In this document: positions 14,264-22,419 of the stretch, in pieces
How positions within the stretch are numbered: position 1 is the stretch's first letter
Layout: each line of letters opens with the position of its first letter
Assembly: GCA_041744375.1 (NCBI GenBank)
Contig: JBGTLA010000137.1
Span: 1 to 28,413, forward strand
DNA length: 28,413 nucleotides
Source: JBGTLA01 sp041744375
Lineage (GTDB): Bacteria; Actinomycetota; Acidimicrobiia; Spongiisociales; ZC4RG35
Reading direction: 5' to 3'
Notes under the pieces: model-generated
Told to the model about the DNA's origin: nothing
Database searches by the model: none
The model's input: the letters and a program-made list of their open reading frames with translations, nothing else
Translations under genes and position numbers: made by a program

Positions 14264-15256
14264 TTGGAATCGCCCGTTCGTTGGGGAGTGTTGGGGGCAG
14301 CCAAGATCGCCGTCCACAAGGTGATCCCGGGAATGCAGGGCTCGGAGATGAGCCGCGTCGAGGCCATCGCCTCGCGATCGGAGGAAAGGGCCAGGGAAGC
14401 CGCTGGCAGGCTGGGCATTCCCAAGGTGTATGGCTCGTATGAGGATTTGCTGGCCGACCCCGACCTCGAGGCGGTCTACATCCCGCTGCCCAACCATCTC
14501 CACGCCGAGTGGGCGCTGGCGGCGGCGCAGGCGGGCAAACACGTCCTGTGCGAGAAGCCGATGGCCATGACGTCCGCCGAGGCCCAGACCATGGTCGACG
14601 GGTGCGCCCAGGCGGGAGTGAAGCTGATGGAGGCGTTCATGTACCGCCTCCACCCCATGTGGGTGGAGGTGCAGCGGATGGTGAGCAGCGGGCTCATCGG
14701 CGAGGTCAGGGCGTTCCAGGCTGTCGTCTCCTACACGAACGTCGATGCCACCAACATACGCAACGTACCCGAGTTTGGGGGCGGAGCGCTCTACGACATC
14801 GGGTGTTACCCCGTCAACATGGCGCGGATGCTGTTCGGGTCCGAGCCCACCGCCGTGAAGGGGGCCATCAACCGGGACGAGGCCTTCGGGACCGACGTCG
14901 TGACCTCGGCCCTCCTCGACTTCGACGGCCGTCATGCCACCTTCACCGCTTCTACCCAGATGGGTGAAGACCAGCGGGCGGCGATTCACGGGACAGCGGG
15001 TCACCTGATCGTCGAGATCCCGATCAACATCCCTCCCGGCCACGCCACCCGGATTCTGCACGTGGCCGGTGGCGACCCGCCGCTGGACCCCCACGTCGAG
15101 ATTCACGAGATACCGCCGGCAGACCAGTACGGCGTCCAGGCCGATGCCTTCTCGCGGGCGATCCGCCAGGACACGCCGGTTCCTACCCCGCCCGGGGATG
15201 CCGTTGCCAACCTGGTCGTCCTGGAGAGGATCTTCGCCGACGCCGCCCAACCCTGA
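14264..15256 (+). CDS. Gfo/Idh/MocA oxidoreductase, xylose-dehydrogenase/dihydrodiol-dehydrogenase-like
   Basis: A roughly 330-residue NAD(P)-dependent oxidoreductase. The Rossmann start VRWGVLGAAKIAV lies at residues 5-17, the HVLCEKPMAM motif (EKP lysine) near 95-104, and the catalytic region FGGGALYDIGCYPVNMARML further on. The 'DIGCYP' form, with Tyr instead of the common His, is found in glucose-fructose oxidoreductase, dihydrodiol dehydrogenase and NADP-dependent D-xylose dehydrogenase relatives. TTG 14264 is preferred: GAGAGGGG lies upstream and the Rossmann fold starts at once. TTG 14204 is an in-frame alternative. It converges with the ROK gene of the xylose locus with a 6-bp gap, so a sugar substrate such as xylose is plausible but not proven. 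Confidence 0.85.
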   Translation: MESPVRWGVLGAAKIAVHKVIPGMQGSEMSRVEAIASRSEERAREAAGRLGIPKVYGSYEDLLADPDLEAVYIPLPNHLHAEWALAAAQAGKHVLCEKPMAMTSAEAQTMVDGCAQAGVKLMEAFMYRLHPMWVEVQRMVSSGLIGEVRAFQAVVSYTNVDATNIRNVPEFGGGALYDIGCYPVNMARMLFGSEPTAVKGAINRDEAFGTDVVTSALLDFDGRHATFTASTQMGEDQRAAIHGTAGHLIVEIPINIPPGHATRILHVAGGDPPLDPHVEIHEIPPADQYGVQADAFSRAIRQDTPVPTPPGDAVANLVVLERIFADAAQP

Positions 15257-15262
15257 GGCGGC

Positions 15263-16534
15263 TCACCCGCCACCTTCGGCGACCGGGGCGGGAAAGTGGG
15301 GAAAGATGCCGGTGACCTCCGCCGGGTTACCGATCACCCCGGAGAGCACAAGCTCGGCGGCTCCCAGCAGCGAGGCATCGACACCGAGGACTCCCGGGAG
15401 GATCGTGACCGCCTCCCGTGGGGCTTCGAGGGAGGCCGCGGTTGCTCCCGCGGCGAGCGACGTTTCCAGGTACGGAAAGATCTCCTGGTAGGCGCCGCCC
15501 ACCACCACGACCTCGGGATTGAAAATGTTGATGAGGTTGCCGATGCCAACTCCCAGCCACCGTCCGGTCTCGGCCAACGCCTCCAGCGTCCTGGCGTCAC
15601 CTGCCTCCGCTTGGGCCTTCACCTGCTCGAGGAGTCCCGGGCCCACGGAGTTGCCCAGGCCGGCGCGGCGGGCGAGGGCGGCCTCGCCCGCTTCGGTCTC
15701 CCAGCATCCCTTGCCGCCACAACGGCACTGCCGGCCGTCGGGGTTGATGACGGTGTGGCCCACCTCACCGGCAAAACCGGTCGATCCCAACATCGGTCGC
15801 CCGTCCTGGATGATTCCGGCGCCGATCCCGGCTTCACCGGCCAGGTACAAGAGATCGTGCACACCCGAGCCGGCTCCCCGCCGGTACTCGGCCAGCGCCC
15901 CCAAGTCGGCCTCGTTGGCCAGCTCGACCGATCCGGACAGGCCCAGGCCGGCCGCCACCAACTCGCCCAGTGCCACGTTCCTCCACCCCAGGTTGGGGGC
16001 AAGGTGGACGAAACCGTCGGTGCGGCGCACGATCCCAGCCACCGCCACTCCCACTCCCGCCAGGACATGACCTTCGGGCAGGGAAGCGAGGAGGGGCTCG
16101 ACGAGCTTGCCGATGTCCTGAGCCGTCTCCTCAGGAGAGAAACGCTCCCGCGGCCGGGCGATGCGAAGCTGGTTGTAGACATGGCCCCCGAGCCCGACGG
16201 TCGCCACGGCGATGGAATCGACCGAAAGCTCGAGGGCAAGCACGACGGCTCCGTCCGGTCGTGCCCGGGCCACTGGCGACGGGCGTCCCGGTCCGAGGTT
16301 GGTGGCACCCGGGCCCTCTTCCACGAGACCGAGCCGGCTCAGCTCGCCGATCAGGTCGGCAATGGTGGAGCGATTCAGCCCGGTCCTGTCCGCCAGAGCC
16401 GACCGCGACATGGGGCCCGACAGGTGGAGGGGCTCGAGGATCGCCGTCAGGTTGTGGCGGCGCAACTCCTCGGCGGCAACACCCCGTACCTGGCCACGTG
16501 GTCCGGGGTCATCGGGGCGGCGGCGGCGGTCCAT
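15263..16534 (-). CDS. ROK-family transcriptional repressor (XylR-like)
   Basis: A 423-residue protein of usual ROK-repressor length. Residues about 25-72 are a MarR-like winged helix (SRSALADRTGLNRSTIADLI). The ROK kinase-like domain follows, with AGEVGHTVINPDGRQCRCGG and KGCWETEAG: His260, Cys270, Cys272 and Cys277 form the ROK zinc site. The phosphoryl-transfer region LANEADLGALAEY (about 205-217) replaces the usual kinase form, and the N-terminal DxGxT loop is altered (LELSVDSIAV), so it is a sensor and not an active kinase. AAAAGG lies 7 nt before ATG 16534. It is divergent from xylF across a 250-bp region with palindromes; repression of the xylose importer and itself, relieved by a sugar, is the likely role. 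Confidence 0.9.
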   Translation of the reverse strand: MDRRRRPDDPGPRGQVRGVAAEELRRHNLTAILEPLHLSGPMSRSALADRTGLNRSTIADLIGELSRLGLVEEGPGATNLGPGRPSPVARARPDGAVVLALELSVDSIAVATVGLGGHVYNQLRIARPRERFSPEETAQDIGKLVEPLLASLPEGHVLAGVGVAVAGIVRRTDGFVHLAPNLGWRNVALGELVAAGLGLSGSVELANEADLGALAEYRRGAGSGVHDLLYLAGEAGIGAGIIQDGRPMLGSTGFAGEVGHTVINPDGRQCRCGGKGCWETEAGEAALARRAGLGNSVGPGLLEQVKAQAEAGDARTLEALAETGRWLGVGIGNLINIFNPEVVVVGGAYQEIFPYLETSLAAGATAASLEAPREAVTILPGVLGVDASLLGAAELVLSGVIGNPAEVTGIFPHFPAPVAEGGG

Positions 16535-16558
16535 CTTGTGCCTTTTGTCGGGGACTCC

Positions 16559-16564
16559 ACTATA
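16559..16564 (-). promoter_or_regulatory. -10 element of the ROK gene
   Basis: TATAGT on the minus strand lies 25 bp before the ROK start codon, in an otherwise GC-rich region. The expected -35 zone falls at the palindrome 16581-16596, so a protein bound there would block transcription. Confidence 0.5.
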
Positions 16565-16580
16565 TAGGGCCACCGCAGTG

Positions 16581-16596
16581 CCCCGGAATTGCGGGG
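16581..16596. promoter_or_regulatory. Palindromic operator 1 between ROK and xylF
   Basis: CCCCGGAATTGCGGGG is a 16-bp palindrome with seven of eight pairs matched. It overlaps the -35 zone of the ROK promoter. A related site lies 31-32 bp away (centre to centre). Confidence 0.6.
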
Positions 16597-16613
16597 TCGC
16601 TGAGTAGAGGCCA

Positions 16614-16626
16614 CCCGAAATGCGGG
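16614..16626. promoter_or_regulatory. Palindromic operator 2 between ROK and xylF
   Basis: CCCGAAATGCGGG has the same CCCG...CGGG arms around an A/T-rich centre as operator 1. The centre distance of about 31.5 bp is close to three helical turns, so two dimers would sit on the same face of the DNA. Confidence 0.55.
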
Positions 16627-16631
16627 CATAT

Positions 16632-16650
16632 TTGTTGCGGAGCCGAACAA
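16632..16650. promoter_or_regulatory. TTGTT...AACAA inverted repeat upstream of xylF
   Basis: TTGTTGCGG (16632-16640) and CCGAACAA (16643-16650) form an imperfect inverted repeat with a one-base asymmetry. TTGTTG could also be the -35 of the xylF promoter, with GAGTAT 18 bp on as a weak -10. The two readings are not exclusive. Confidence 0.4.
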
Positions 16651-16784
16651 TTGAGGAGTATCGTGTCGCCCAGGCCACTCGCGGGACTTCGCGGCCGGAG
16701 CACGAACCGAGGGGCGGCCGGCGGGCGACCCTGCCCGTCTCGCTCAGACGCAGTCTGGTCGAGCAATCAACCTAGGAGGAAGAC

Positions 16785-17903
16785 GTGAAGATACGAAAGA
16801 GCCTGTTGGTGGTAGCCATCCTGGCGCTGGTGGCTGCAGCCTGCGGCGGCGAGGCCGGTACCACGACCACTGCGGGCGACGCCGGCACCACGACCACTGC
16901 GGGCGACGCTCCCGACACGACGGCAGGAGCGGGTGCCGAGGACATCATCGTGGGCGTTTCTTGGAACAACTACAACGAAGAACGTTGGGCACGATGGGAC
17001 GAGCCCTCGATCAGAGAGGCCTTGGAGGCGGGCGGCGCCACCTACATCTCCTCTGACGCGGGGTCTTCGGCCGAGCAGCAGCTCACCGACGTAGAGAACC
17101 TGATCTCTCAGGGAGCAGATGTCCTCATCATCCTGGCCCAGGACGGCACAGCCGTCCTGCCGGCAGTGCAGGCCGCGCTGGAACAAGGCGTCCCGGTGAT
17201 CGCCTATGACCGCCTGATCGAAGACCCGGGAGCCCTCTACATCACCTTCGACAACATCGGGGTTGGCCGACTCCAGGCCGAGGTGATCTACGACATGGTG
17301 CCCTCCGGCAACTACGTGATCATCAAGGGCGACTCGGGCGACGCCAACGCCGACTTCCTCCGCGAGGGCTTCGAGCAGGTCATCGGCGACGCGGTCGCCG
17401 CCGGCGACATCGAAATCGTCGGCGAGTCCTACACGGACAACTGGGACCCGGCACTTGCCCAGACCCAGATGGAGCAGTTCCTCACCCAGGCCAACAACGA
17501 CGTCCAGGCGGTGCTGTCGGAGAACGACGGCATGGCCAGTGGCGTCGTCTCGGCGCTCGAGGCGCAGGGCCTCGCCGGTGAGGTTCCGGTATCCGGCCAA
17601 GACGGGGACCTGGCGGCGCTCAATCGCGTCGCTCTGGGCACCCAGTCGGTGTCGGTGTGGAAGGACGCCCGCGAACTCGGCAAGGCGGCCGGCGAAGCGG
17701 CCATCGCCATGGCGCGAGGAGCGGCCATCGGTGACGTGCCGGGAGTGGTCCAGTTCGACTCCCCGGGCGGCAACTCGATGACGTCGATACTGCTCGAGCC
17801 GATCGCCATCACCCAGGACAACCTGAATCTGGTGGTGGACGCCGGATGGATCACAATCGAACAGGTGTGCCAGGGCGTAACGTCGCTGGATATCTGCGGT
17901 TAA
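16785..17903 (+). CDS. xylF: Xylose ABC transporter substrate-binding lipoprotein XylF
   Basis: A 372-residue periplasmic-binding-protein family lipoprotein. The signal peptide ends in a lipobox LVAAAC (Cys20), so it is anchored to the outer face of the membrane. A Thr/Gly/Ala-rich linker with a duplicated nonapeptide follows. The sugar-binding domain starts DIIVGVSWNNYNEERWARWD and continues with DVLIILAQDGTAVLPAVQAA, VPVIAYDRLIEDPGALYITF and SENDGMASGVV, which match the XylF pattern closely (GVSW.N..E.RW, IAYDRLI..., NDGMA). AGGAGGA lies just before GTG 16785. It is the first gene of xylF-xylH-xylG and divergent from the ROK repressor. Related sugars cannot be excluded, but xylA and xylB close by support xylose. 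Confidence 0.92.
   Translation: MKIRKSLLVVAILALVAAACGGEAGTTTTAGDAGTTTTAGDAPDTTAGAGAEDIIVGVSWNNYNEERWARWDEPSIREALEAGGATYISSDAGSSAEQQLTDVENLISQGADVLIILAQDGTAVLPAVQAALEQGVPVIAYDRLIEDPGALYITFDNIGVGRLQAEVIYDMVPSGNYVIIKGDSGDANADFLREGFEQVIGDAVAAGDIEIVGESYTDNWDPALAQTQMEQFLTQANNDVQAVLSENDGMASGVVSALEAQGLAGEVPVSGQDGDLAALNRVALGTQSVSVWKDARELGKAAGEAAIAMARGAAIGDVPGVVQFDSPGGNSMTSILLEPIAITQDNLNLVVDAGWITIEQVCQGVTSLDICG
16857..16910 (+). repeat. 27-bp tandem duplication in the xylF linker
   Basis: Two copies of a 27-bp unit (16857-16883 and 16884-16910) differ at two positions. They encode GTTTTAGDA twice, in the flexible linker between the lipid anchor and the binding domain, so they only change linker length. 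Confidence 0.9.
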
Positions 17904-17925
17904 GGCAGACTCGAACGGAAAGTTG

Positions 17926-17957
17926 GGCGGCGCCCCCACCGGACCGGGGGCGCCGCC
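17926..17957 (+). terminator. Hairpin between xylF and xylH
   Basis: GGCGGCGCCCCC (17926-17937) and GGGGGCGCCGCC (17946-17957) are perfect 12-bp complements around an eight-base loop, 22 bp after the xylF stop and 20 bp before the xylH start. In binding-protein operons such hairpins often stop part of the transcripts or protect the upstream mRNA, so that binding protein is made in excess over permease. Confidence 0.75.
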
Positions 17958-17977
17958 TATCCTCCGCTTCTGAAATC

Positions 17978-19300
17978 ATGAGTGTGACCGAGGTCCCGCC
18001 GAGCGAAACGGAACAACTCGAGGGTCCGCCTCCGCCCAGGTCGTTCACGGCCCTGATCCGTAGCACCGAGATCGACACCCGCATGCTGGGGATGATGGCC
18101 CTGCTGGTGGTGATCTGGGTGGGCTTCCATTTCATGTCGGGTGGCACGTTCCTGACCCCCCGAAACCTCTGGAACCTCTCTGTCCAGTTCTCACCCGTCG
18201 CCATCATGGCTACGGGTATGGTGCTGATCATCGTCTCTCGCAACATCGACCTCTCGGTCGGGTCGATGCTCGGTCTCATCGGGATGTCGATGGCCGTCGT
18301 CCAGGCCGAGATCCTCCCCACCTACCTCGGCTTCGGACATCCCGCCACGTGGATCATCGTCCTCGCTTTCGGCCTGGTGCTCGGCGCTCTCGTCGGGATG
18401 TTCCAGGGCTTCGTCGTCGCCTACGCCGGAGTGCCGGCTTTCATCGTCACCCTCGGGGGCCTGCTGGTGTGGAGAGGGGTGGCGTGGTCGTTGGCCAGCG
18501 GGCGCACCGTGGCGCCGATGGACTCCACCTTCCAGCTGTTGGGAGGTGGCTCACGCGGCTCTCTCGGTGCACTGGGAAGCTGGATCGTGGCCGGCCTGGT
18601 CTCGGCGGGCATCGTCGCCTACCTGGCCTACGACCGACGACAGCGCCGGCGCTACGGTTTCACGCTCCGGCCGCGGTGGGTCGTCATCGCTCTGGGTGTG
18701 GGGGGTTGCCTGGCCGTGTTCGGTGCGGTCTGGGTGATGAACAGCTACTACCTGCCCGAGAACCTCGCCCGCCAGATCGCCGAGCAACGCGGTATCGCCT
18801 GGCCGGAAGCGGGCCTGCAGATCCCGCTGGGTATCTCCTATCCGGTGCTGATCGCCATGGGCGCCATGTTGGTGATGAGCTTCATCGCCAACCGGCGCCG
18901 CTTCGGGCGTTACGTCTTCTCGATCGGGGGTAACCCCGAGGCAGCCGAGCTGGGCGGCATCAACACCCGTTGGACCGTGGTGAAGGCCTTCATGGTGATG
19001 GGGATCCTCGTGGCGGTGGCCGCGGCGGTGACCATCGCCCGGCTCAACGCGGCCACGAGCGGCCTGGGAACCCTCTCGGAGTTGTACGTGATCGCCGCCG
19101 CCGTCATCGGCGGCACCTCACTCTCCGGCGGGCTGGGGACCGTATCTGGAGCCGTCCTCGGCGCGCTGGTCATGCAATCGTTGCAGTCCGGCATGGTCCT
19201 GATGCGTGTCGACGCCCCCCTCCAGGACATCGTCGTCGGAATCGTCCTGGTCATTGCCGTGGCCGTCGACGTCTACTACCGCAGGAGGTCTACCCGATGA
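17978..19300 (+). CDS. xylH: Xylose ABC transporter permease XylH
   Basis: A 440-residue membrane protein of the ribose/xylose permease family (BPD_transp_2). A 45-residue polar N-terminus precedes many helices. Marks are RNIDLSVGSMLGLIG, VPAFIVTLGGLLVWRGVAWS, then GGNPEAAELGGINTRWTVVK (the cytoplasmic coupling loop) and GTSLSGGLGTVSGAVLGALV. XylH proteins are longer than RbsC-type permeases, and the extra loop region between about residues 185 and 290 fits that. No ribosome site is visible before ATG 17978, which follows the hairpin by only 20 bp; the stop overlaps the xylG start (ATGA). It forms the membrane channel for the XylF-delivered sugar. Confidence 0.92.
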   Translation: MSVTEVPPSETEQLEGPPPPRSFTALIRSTEIDTRMLGMMALLVVIWVGFHFMSGGTFLTPRNLWNLSVQFSPVAIMATGMVLIIVSRNIDLSVGSMLGLIGMSMAVVQAEILPTYLGFGHPATWIIVLAFGLVLGALVGMFQGFVVAYAGVPAFIVTLGGLLVWRGVAWSLASGRTVAPMDSTFQLLGGGSRGSLGALGSWIVAGLVSAGIVAYLAYDRRQRRRYGFTLRPRWVVIALGVGGCLAVFGAVWVMNSYYLPENLARQIAEQRGIAWPEAGLQIPLGISYPVLIAMGAMLVMSFIANRRRFGRYVFSIGGNPEAAELGGINTRWTVVKAFMVMGILVAVAAAVTIARLNAATSGLGTLSELYVIAAAVIGGTSLSGGLGTVSGAVLGALVMQSLQSGMVLMRVDAPLQDIVVGIVLVIAVAVDVYYRRRSTR

Positions 19301-20079
19301 CAGATCGCACCCCCCTGGTCGAGATGCGTGATATGAACGTCTCATTCGGTGGGGTCCATGCCGTCGAGGACGTCACCATCGACCTCTACCCGGGCGAGAT
19401 CCTGGCCATCGTCGGCGGCAACGGCGCCGGCAAGTCGACACTGGTCAAGACCCTCTCGGGTGCCCAGAGGGCCGACTCCGGCCAAATCCTCATCGATGGC
19501 GAACCTGTCACGATCGACAACCCCCGCGACGCCAAGGCGCTGGGGATAGAAACCATTTATCAGACGCTGGCACTGGCCGAGAACATCGACGCTCCCGGCA
19601 ACATGTTCCTGGGCAGGGAGCTGACGACGCCTCTCGGTAACCTGAACGACTCGGCGATGGAGGATGCCGCCCGCAAGGTCATGGGCCGGCTGAACCCCAA
19701 GTTCGCCAACTTCAAGACACCGGTGGCTTCGCTGTCGGGCGGTCAGCGCCAGTCCGTGGCGATCGCTCGCGCCGTGCATTTCAACGCCCGCATCCTGATC
19801 ATGGACGAGCCCACCGCGGCACTCGGTCCGGCGGAGACGGAGCAGGTGCGAAGCCTGATCCGTACCCTCAAGAAAGAAGGAATCGGGATAATCCTGATCA
19901 GCCACGACATCCACGACGTCTTCGACATGGCCGACCGGATCAGCGTGATGCTGCAAGGGCGCCTGGTCGGGACCGTCGACCGAGGCGACGTGACGATGGA
20001 CGAGGTGCTGGCGATGATCATCATCGGGAAGCTGCCCGGAGAGGTGACCCAAAGCGAGTTGGAAGATCTACGTTCTTGA
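19297..20079 (+). CDS. xylG: Xylose ABC transporter ATP-binding protein, single-domain XylG type
   Basis: A 260-residue ABC ATPase with one nucleotide-binding domain. Walker A is GGNGAGKST (Lys46), the Q-loop glutamine is Gln89 in TIYQTLALAENIDAPGNMFL, the signature LSGGQ is at 146-150, Walker B is ILIMDEPTAALG (Asp170, Glu171), and the switch histidine is in LISHDIHDV (His203). Enterobacterial XylG has two fused ATPase domains (about 500 residues); here only one is present, so two copies must dimerise on the permease. AGGAGGT lies 6 nt before the ATG, which overlaps the xylH stop. ATP hydrolysis drives sugar import. Confidence 0.9.
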   Translation: MTDRTPLVEMRDMNVSFGGVHAVEDVTIDLYPGEILAIVGGNGAGKSTLVKTLSGAQRADSGQILIDGEPVTIDNPRDAKALGIETIYQTLALAENIDAPGNMFLGRELTTPLGNLNDSAMEDAARKVMGRLNPKFANFKTPVASLSGGQRQSVAIARAVHFNARILIMDEPTAALGPAETEQVRSLIRTLKKEGIGIILISHDIHDVFDMADRISVMLQGRLVGTVDRGDVTMDEVLAMIIIGKLPGEVTQSELEDLRS

Positions 20080-20081
20080 GG

Positions 20082-20109
20082 CGGAAGTCGGAAGTCGAAG
20101 TCGGAAGTA
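20082..20109 (+). repeat. Heptanucleotide repeat array A (CGGAAGT)
   Basis: Starting 2 bp after the xylG stop, CGGAAGT units run with one shortened copy (CGAAGT), and scattered GGAAGTC/GGAAG copies continue to about 20170 just before the SDR start. The complement would read as TTCCGACTTCCG. The same unit recurs right after the SDR stop. Confidence 0.85.
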
Positions 20110-20177
20110 CCGGAAGCGGTGGCGAGCCTTGGAGACGGGATGGTGGAAGTCGGAAGGCTGAAGCGGAAGGAACCGGG

Positions 20178-20885
20178 ATGAATCGAATGGACGGAAGAGT
20201 GGCGCTCGTCACCGGAGCCAGCCGAGGCATCGGCGCGGCGGTGGCCCATGCGCTCACGGCCGAAGGAGCCAAGGTGGGCCTGGCGTCGCGCAGCGGCGAC
20301 GATCTCGGCATCGACGGAGTGGTGGCCCTCCCCACCGACGTACGCGACCCCGAGTCTATGGAGCGAATCGTGGAGGCGACGGTTGCTGAGTTCGGGGGCA
20401 TCGACATCCTGGTGGTCAACGCCGGCGTCGGGTCCTACGGGCCCATCGGCGACATGCCGGCGCACGAGCTCGAGGACATCATCGACACCAACGTCAAAGG
20501 TGCCCTCTACTCGATACGCGCCACCCTCCCCCATCTCATGGAGAGCGACGCCGCCGACCTCGTGATGCTCTCCAGCGAAGCGGGACGTCGAGGTCTGCCC
20601 TTGGAGGCGGTGTACTGCGCCTCCAAGTTCGCCCAGGTCGGATTAATACGGGCGCTCGACCACGAGTTGCGCGAGAAGGGGATCCGCTGCACGAACGTGG
20701 CTCCCGGCGGCGTGGCCACCGACTTCGCCATGGGAAGGGGGCGCACCCCCGACATGCCCCAGTTGGCGACGATGATGAGTCCCGAGGATGTGGCCGAGGC
20801 GGTGGTGTATGTGCTGACCAGACCCCGCAATCATCGGATTCTCGAGGTGGCGTTTCGGCCGATGTCGGAAGAGTCGATGGGCTGA
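20178..20885 (+). CDS. Short-chain dehydrogenase/reductase
   Basis: A 235-residue classical SDR. The nucleotide-binding motif TGASRGIG is at residues 12-19, DVRD near 54-57, the NAG motif at 81-83, the catalytic serine in VMLSSEAGRRG (132/133), and YCASK with Tyr146 and Lys150. Thus the Asn-Ser-Tyr-Lys set is complete. ASRS after the second strand (residues 36-39) suggests NADP(H). ATG 20178 has GGAAGG upstream; the frame further back is only repeat DNA. It follows xylG in the same direction, and converges with xylB. The substrate is unknown; a pentose or sugar alcohol is possible from context only. Confidence 0.9.
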   Translation: MNRMDGRVALVTGASRGIGAAVAHALTAEGAKVGLASRSGDDLGIDGVVALPTDVRDPESMERIVEATVAEFGGIDILVVNAGVGSYGPIGDMPAHELEDIIDTNVKGALYSIRATLPHLMESDAADLVMLSSEAGRRGLPLEAVYCASKFAQVGLIRALDHELREKGIRCTNVAPGGVATDFAMGRGRTPDMPQLATMMSPEDVAEAVVYVLTRPRNHRILEVAFRPMSEESMG

Positions 20886-20926
20886 CGGAAGTCGGAAGTC
20901 GGAAGACGGAAGACGGAAGACGGAGG
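20886..20926 (+). repeat. Heptanucleotide repeat array B (CGGAAGT/CGGAAGA)
   Basis: Directly after the SDR stop codon come five perfect 7-bp units: two CGGAAGT and three CGGAAGA, then a partial unit. It lies between the convergent SDR and xylB genes (stops 52 bp apart). Confidence 0.9.
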
Positions 20927-20937
20927 GGTTGGGCGGC

Positions 20938-22419
20938 CTACGGGGAACGGCTTGGGTGGAGGGCCGGGTAGAGGGCTTGATAGTGGTGGTGGCGATCTTG
21001 GTAAGGCGCCTGTTCGTTCGAAGGGGTGGCCGAGGGATGGACCACCACGACCTGGCGGCAGGCGGATTCGACGGAGGCGTGCCATTCGGCCCCGACCGCG
21101 GCCAGGACACCGGCGCCGTAGGCTGCTCCTTCTTCGGTGGCCACGGTGACGATGTCGGCTCCGAGGACATCGGAGAGGATTTGGCGCCAGAGAACGCTCT
21201 TGATTCCTCCGCCCGAAGCCCGGATCTGTGTAGGAGGTTCCAAACCGGCGCCGGTCATGAGATCGAGGCCGTCGCGGAGCCCGTAGGCCACTCCCTCCAG
21301 CACGGCGCGGGTGAAATGACGAAGGTCGTGGCGAATCGTCAACCCGACAAACGCTCCCCGGGCGTGAGGGTCGGGATGCGGGGTCCGCTCACCGGTCAGA
21401 TAGGGGAGGAAGAACAGACCATCGCTGCCAGGAGGGACCTCGGCCGCCCCGTCCACCAGCTCCTCGAACGAGGCATGGGGGGCAAGGGCACTACGGAGCC
21501 AGCGCAAGCTGCCCGCCGCCGACAACATCACTCCCATCATGTGCCAGCGGTCCGGGACGGCGTGACAGAAGGAGTGGACCCGTCCCCCGGCCTCGATGGC
21601 GGGGCCGTCGGTGGTGGCGAAGACGACTCCGGAGGTTCCCAGCGACAGAGCGACGACCCCGGAGGTCACCGCCCCCACCCCCACGGCGGTGGCCGACTGG
21701 TCGCCCCCTCCCGCCACGACCGGGATGCCGACCGCCAAACCCAACGCCCCGGCGGCATCAGCTGTGATGGTTCCGGTAATGGCGGGGCCCTCGAACGTGG
21801 GGGGCATGAGCGCAGGCGCGATGGCGAGAGCGTCGAGCATCTCAGGCGACCAGGTGCGCCGGGCAAGATCGAAGAGAATCGTTCCCGACCCGTCGGCGAC
21901 GTCGACGGCGTAGTCGCCGGTCAACCGATAGCGGAGGTAATCCTTCGGCAGGAGGACGTGGCGGACCCGGGCCCAGTTGTCAGGTTCGTGCCGCGCCACC
22001 CACAGGAGTTTGGGGGCGGTGAAACCAGTGAGGGCATCGTTGCCGGTTATCTCGATGAGGCGCTCAGGACCCACCCGCCGCCTGATCTCGTCGCATTCGG
22101 CCTCGGTGCGCTGGTCGTTCCATAGGATGGCGGGTCTCACTACCTCGCCGTGGTCGTCGAGGAGAACAGAACCGTGCATCTGGCCGGTGAGGCCGATGGC
22201 GGCCACCCCGGCGGGATCGATGTCATTCTCGTCGATCAGGCGCCGGACGGCAGACACGGTGGCGTGCCACCACAGCTCGGGATCCTGTTCGGTCCACAGT
22301 GGCTGCGGTGTCTCGTAGTTGTATTCGCTGGCACCGATGGCGATGACGGCGCCCACCTGGTCGAGGAGAAGTGCCTTGGTGGCGGTAGTTGAGGTATCGA
22401 TGCCGATGACGAAACTCAC
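20938..22419 (-). CDS. xylB: Xylulokinase XylB
   Basis: A 493-residue FGGY-family sugar kinase of normal length. Phosphate-binding motif GIDTSTTATKALLLD is at residues 6-20, then GLTGQMHGSVLLDDHG and RPAILWNDQRTEAECDEI, typical of xylulokinases, the catalytic Asp in VAGGGDQSATAVGVG, ATP-site SLGTSGVVFAT, and the C-terminal ASGGGIKSVLWRQILSDVLG. It phosphorylates D-xylulose to xylulose-5-phosphate in the cytoplasm. The GTG start at 22419 overlaps the stop of the mutarotase-like gene (GTGA), and xylA lies just upstream of that gene, so the three are one operon. The last 30 residues are His/Pro/Tyr-rich and unlike the family. Confidence 0.93.
   Translation of the reverse strand: MSFVIGIDTSTTATKALLLDQVGAVIAIGASEYNYETPQPLWTEQDPELWWHATVSAVRRLIDENDIDPAGVAAIGLTGQMHGSVLLDDHGEVVRPAILWNDQRTEAECDEIRRRVGPERLIEITGNDALTGFTAPKLLWVARHEPDNWARVRHVLLPKDYLRYRLTGDYAVDVADGSGTILFDLARRTWSPEMLDALAIAPALMPPTFEGPAITGTITADAAGALGLAVGIPVVAGGGDQSATAVGVGAVTSGVVALSLGTSGVVFATTDGPAIEAGGRVHSFCHAVPDRWHMMGVMLSAAGSLRWLRSALAPHASFEELVDGAAEVPPGSDGLFFLPYLTGERTPHPDPHARGAFVGLTIRHDLRHFTRAVLEGVAYGLRDGLDLMTGAGLEPPTQIRASGGGIKSVLWRQILSDVLGADIVTVATEEGAAYGAGVLAAVGAEWHASVESACRQVVVVHPSATPSNEQAPYQDRHHHYQALYPALHPSRSP

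Noticed and set aside
20082..20926. Possible CRISPR array from the repeated GGAAGTC units.
   Set aside because: Units are 7 bp and directly adjoining with no spacers; it is a simple tandem repeat.
20929..22125. Long plus-strand frame opposite xylB.
   Set aside because: Antisense to a certain gene, with Gly/Arg/His-rich composition and no domain.
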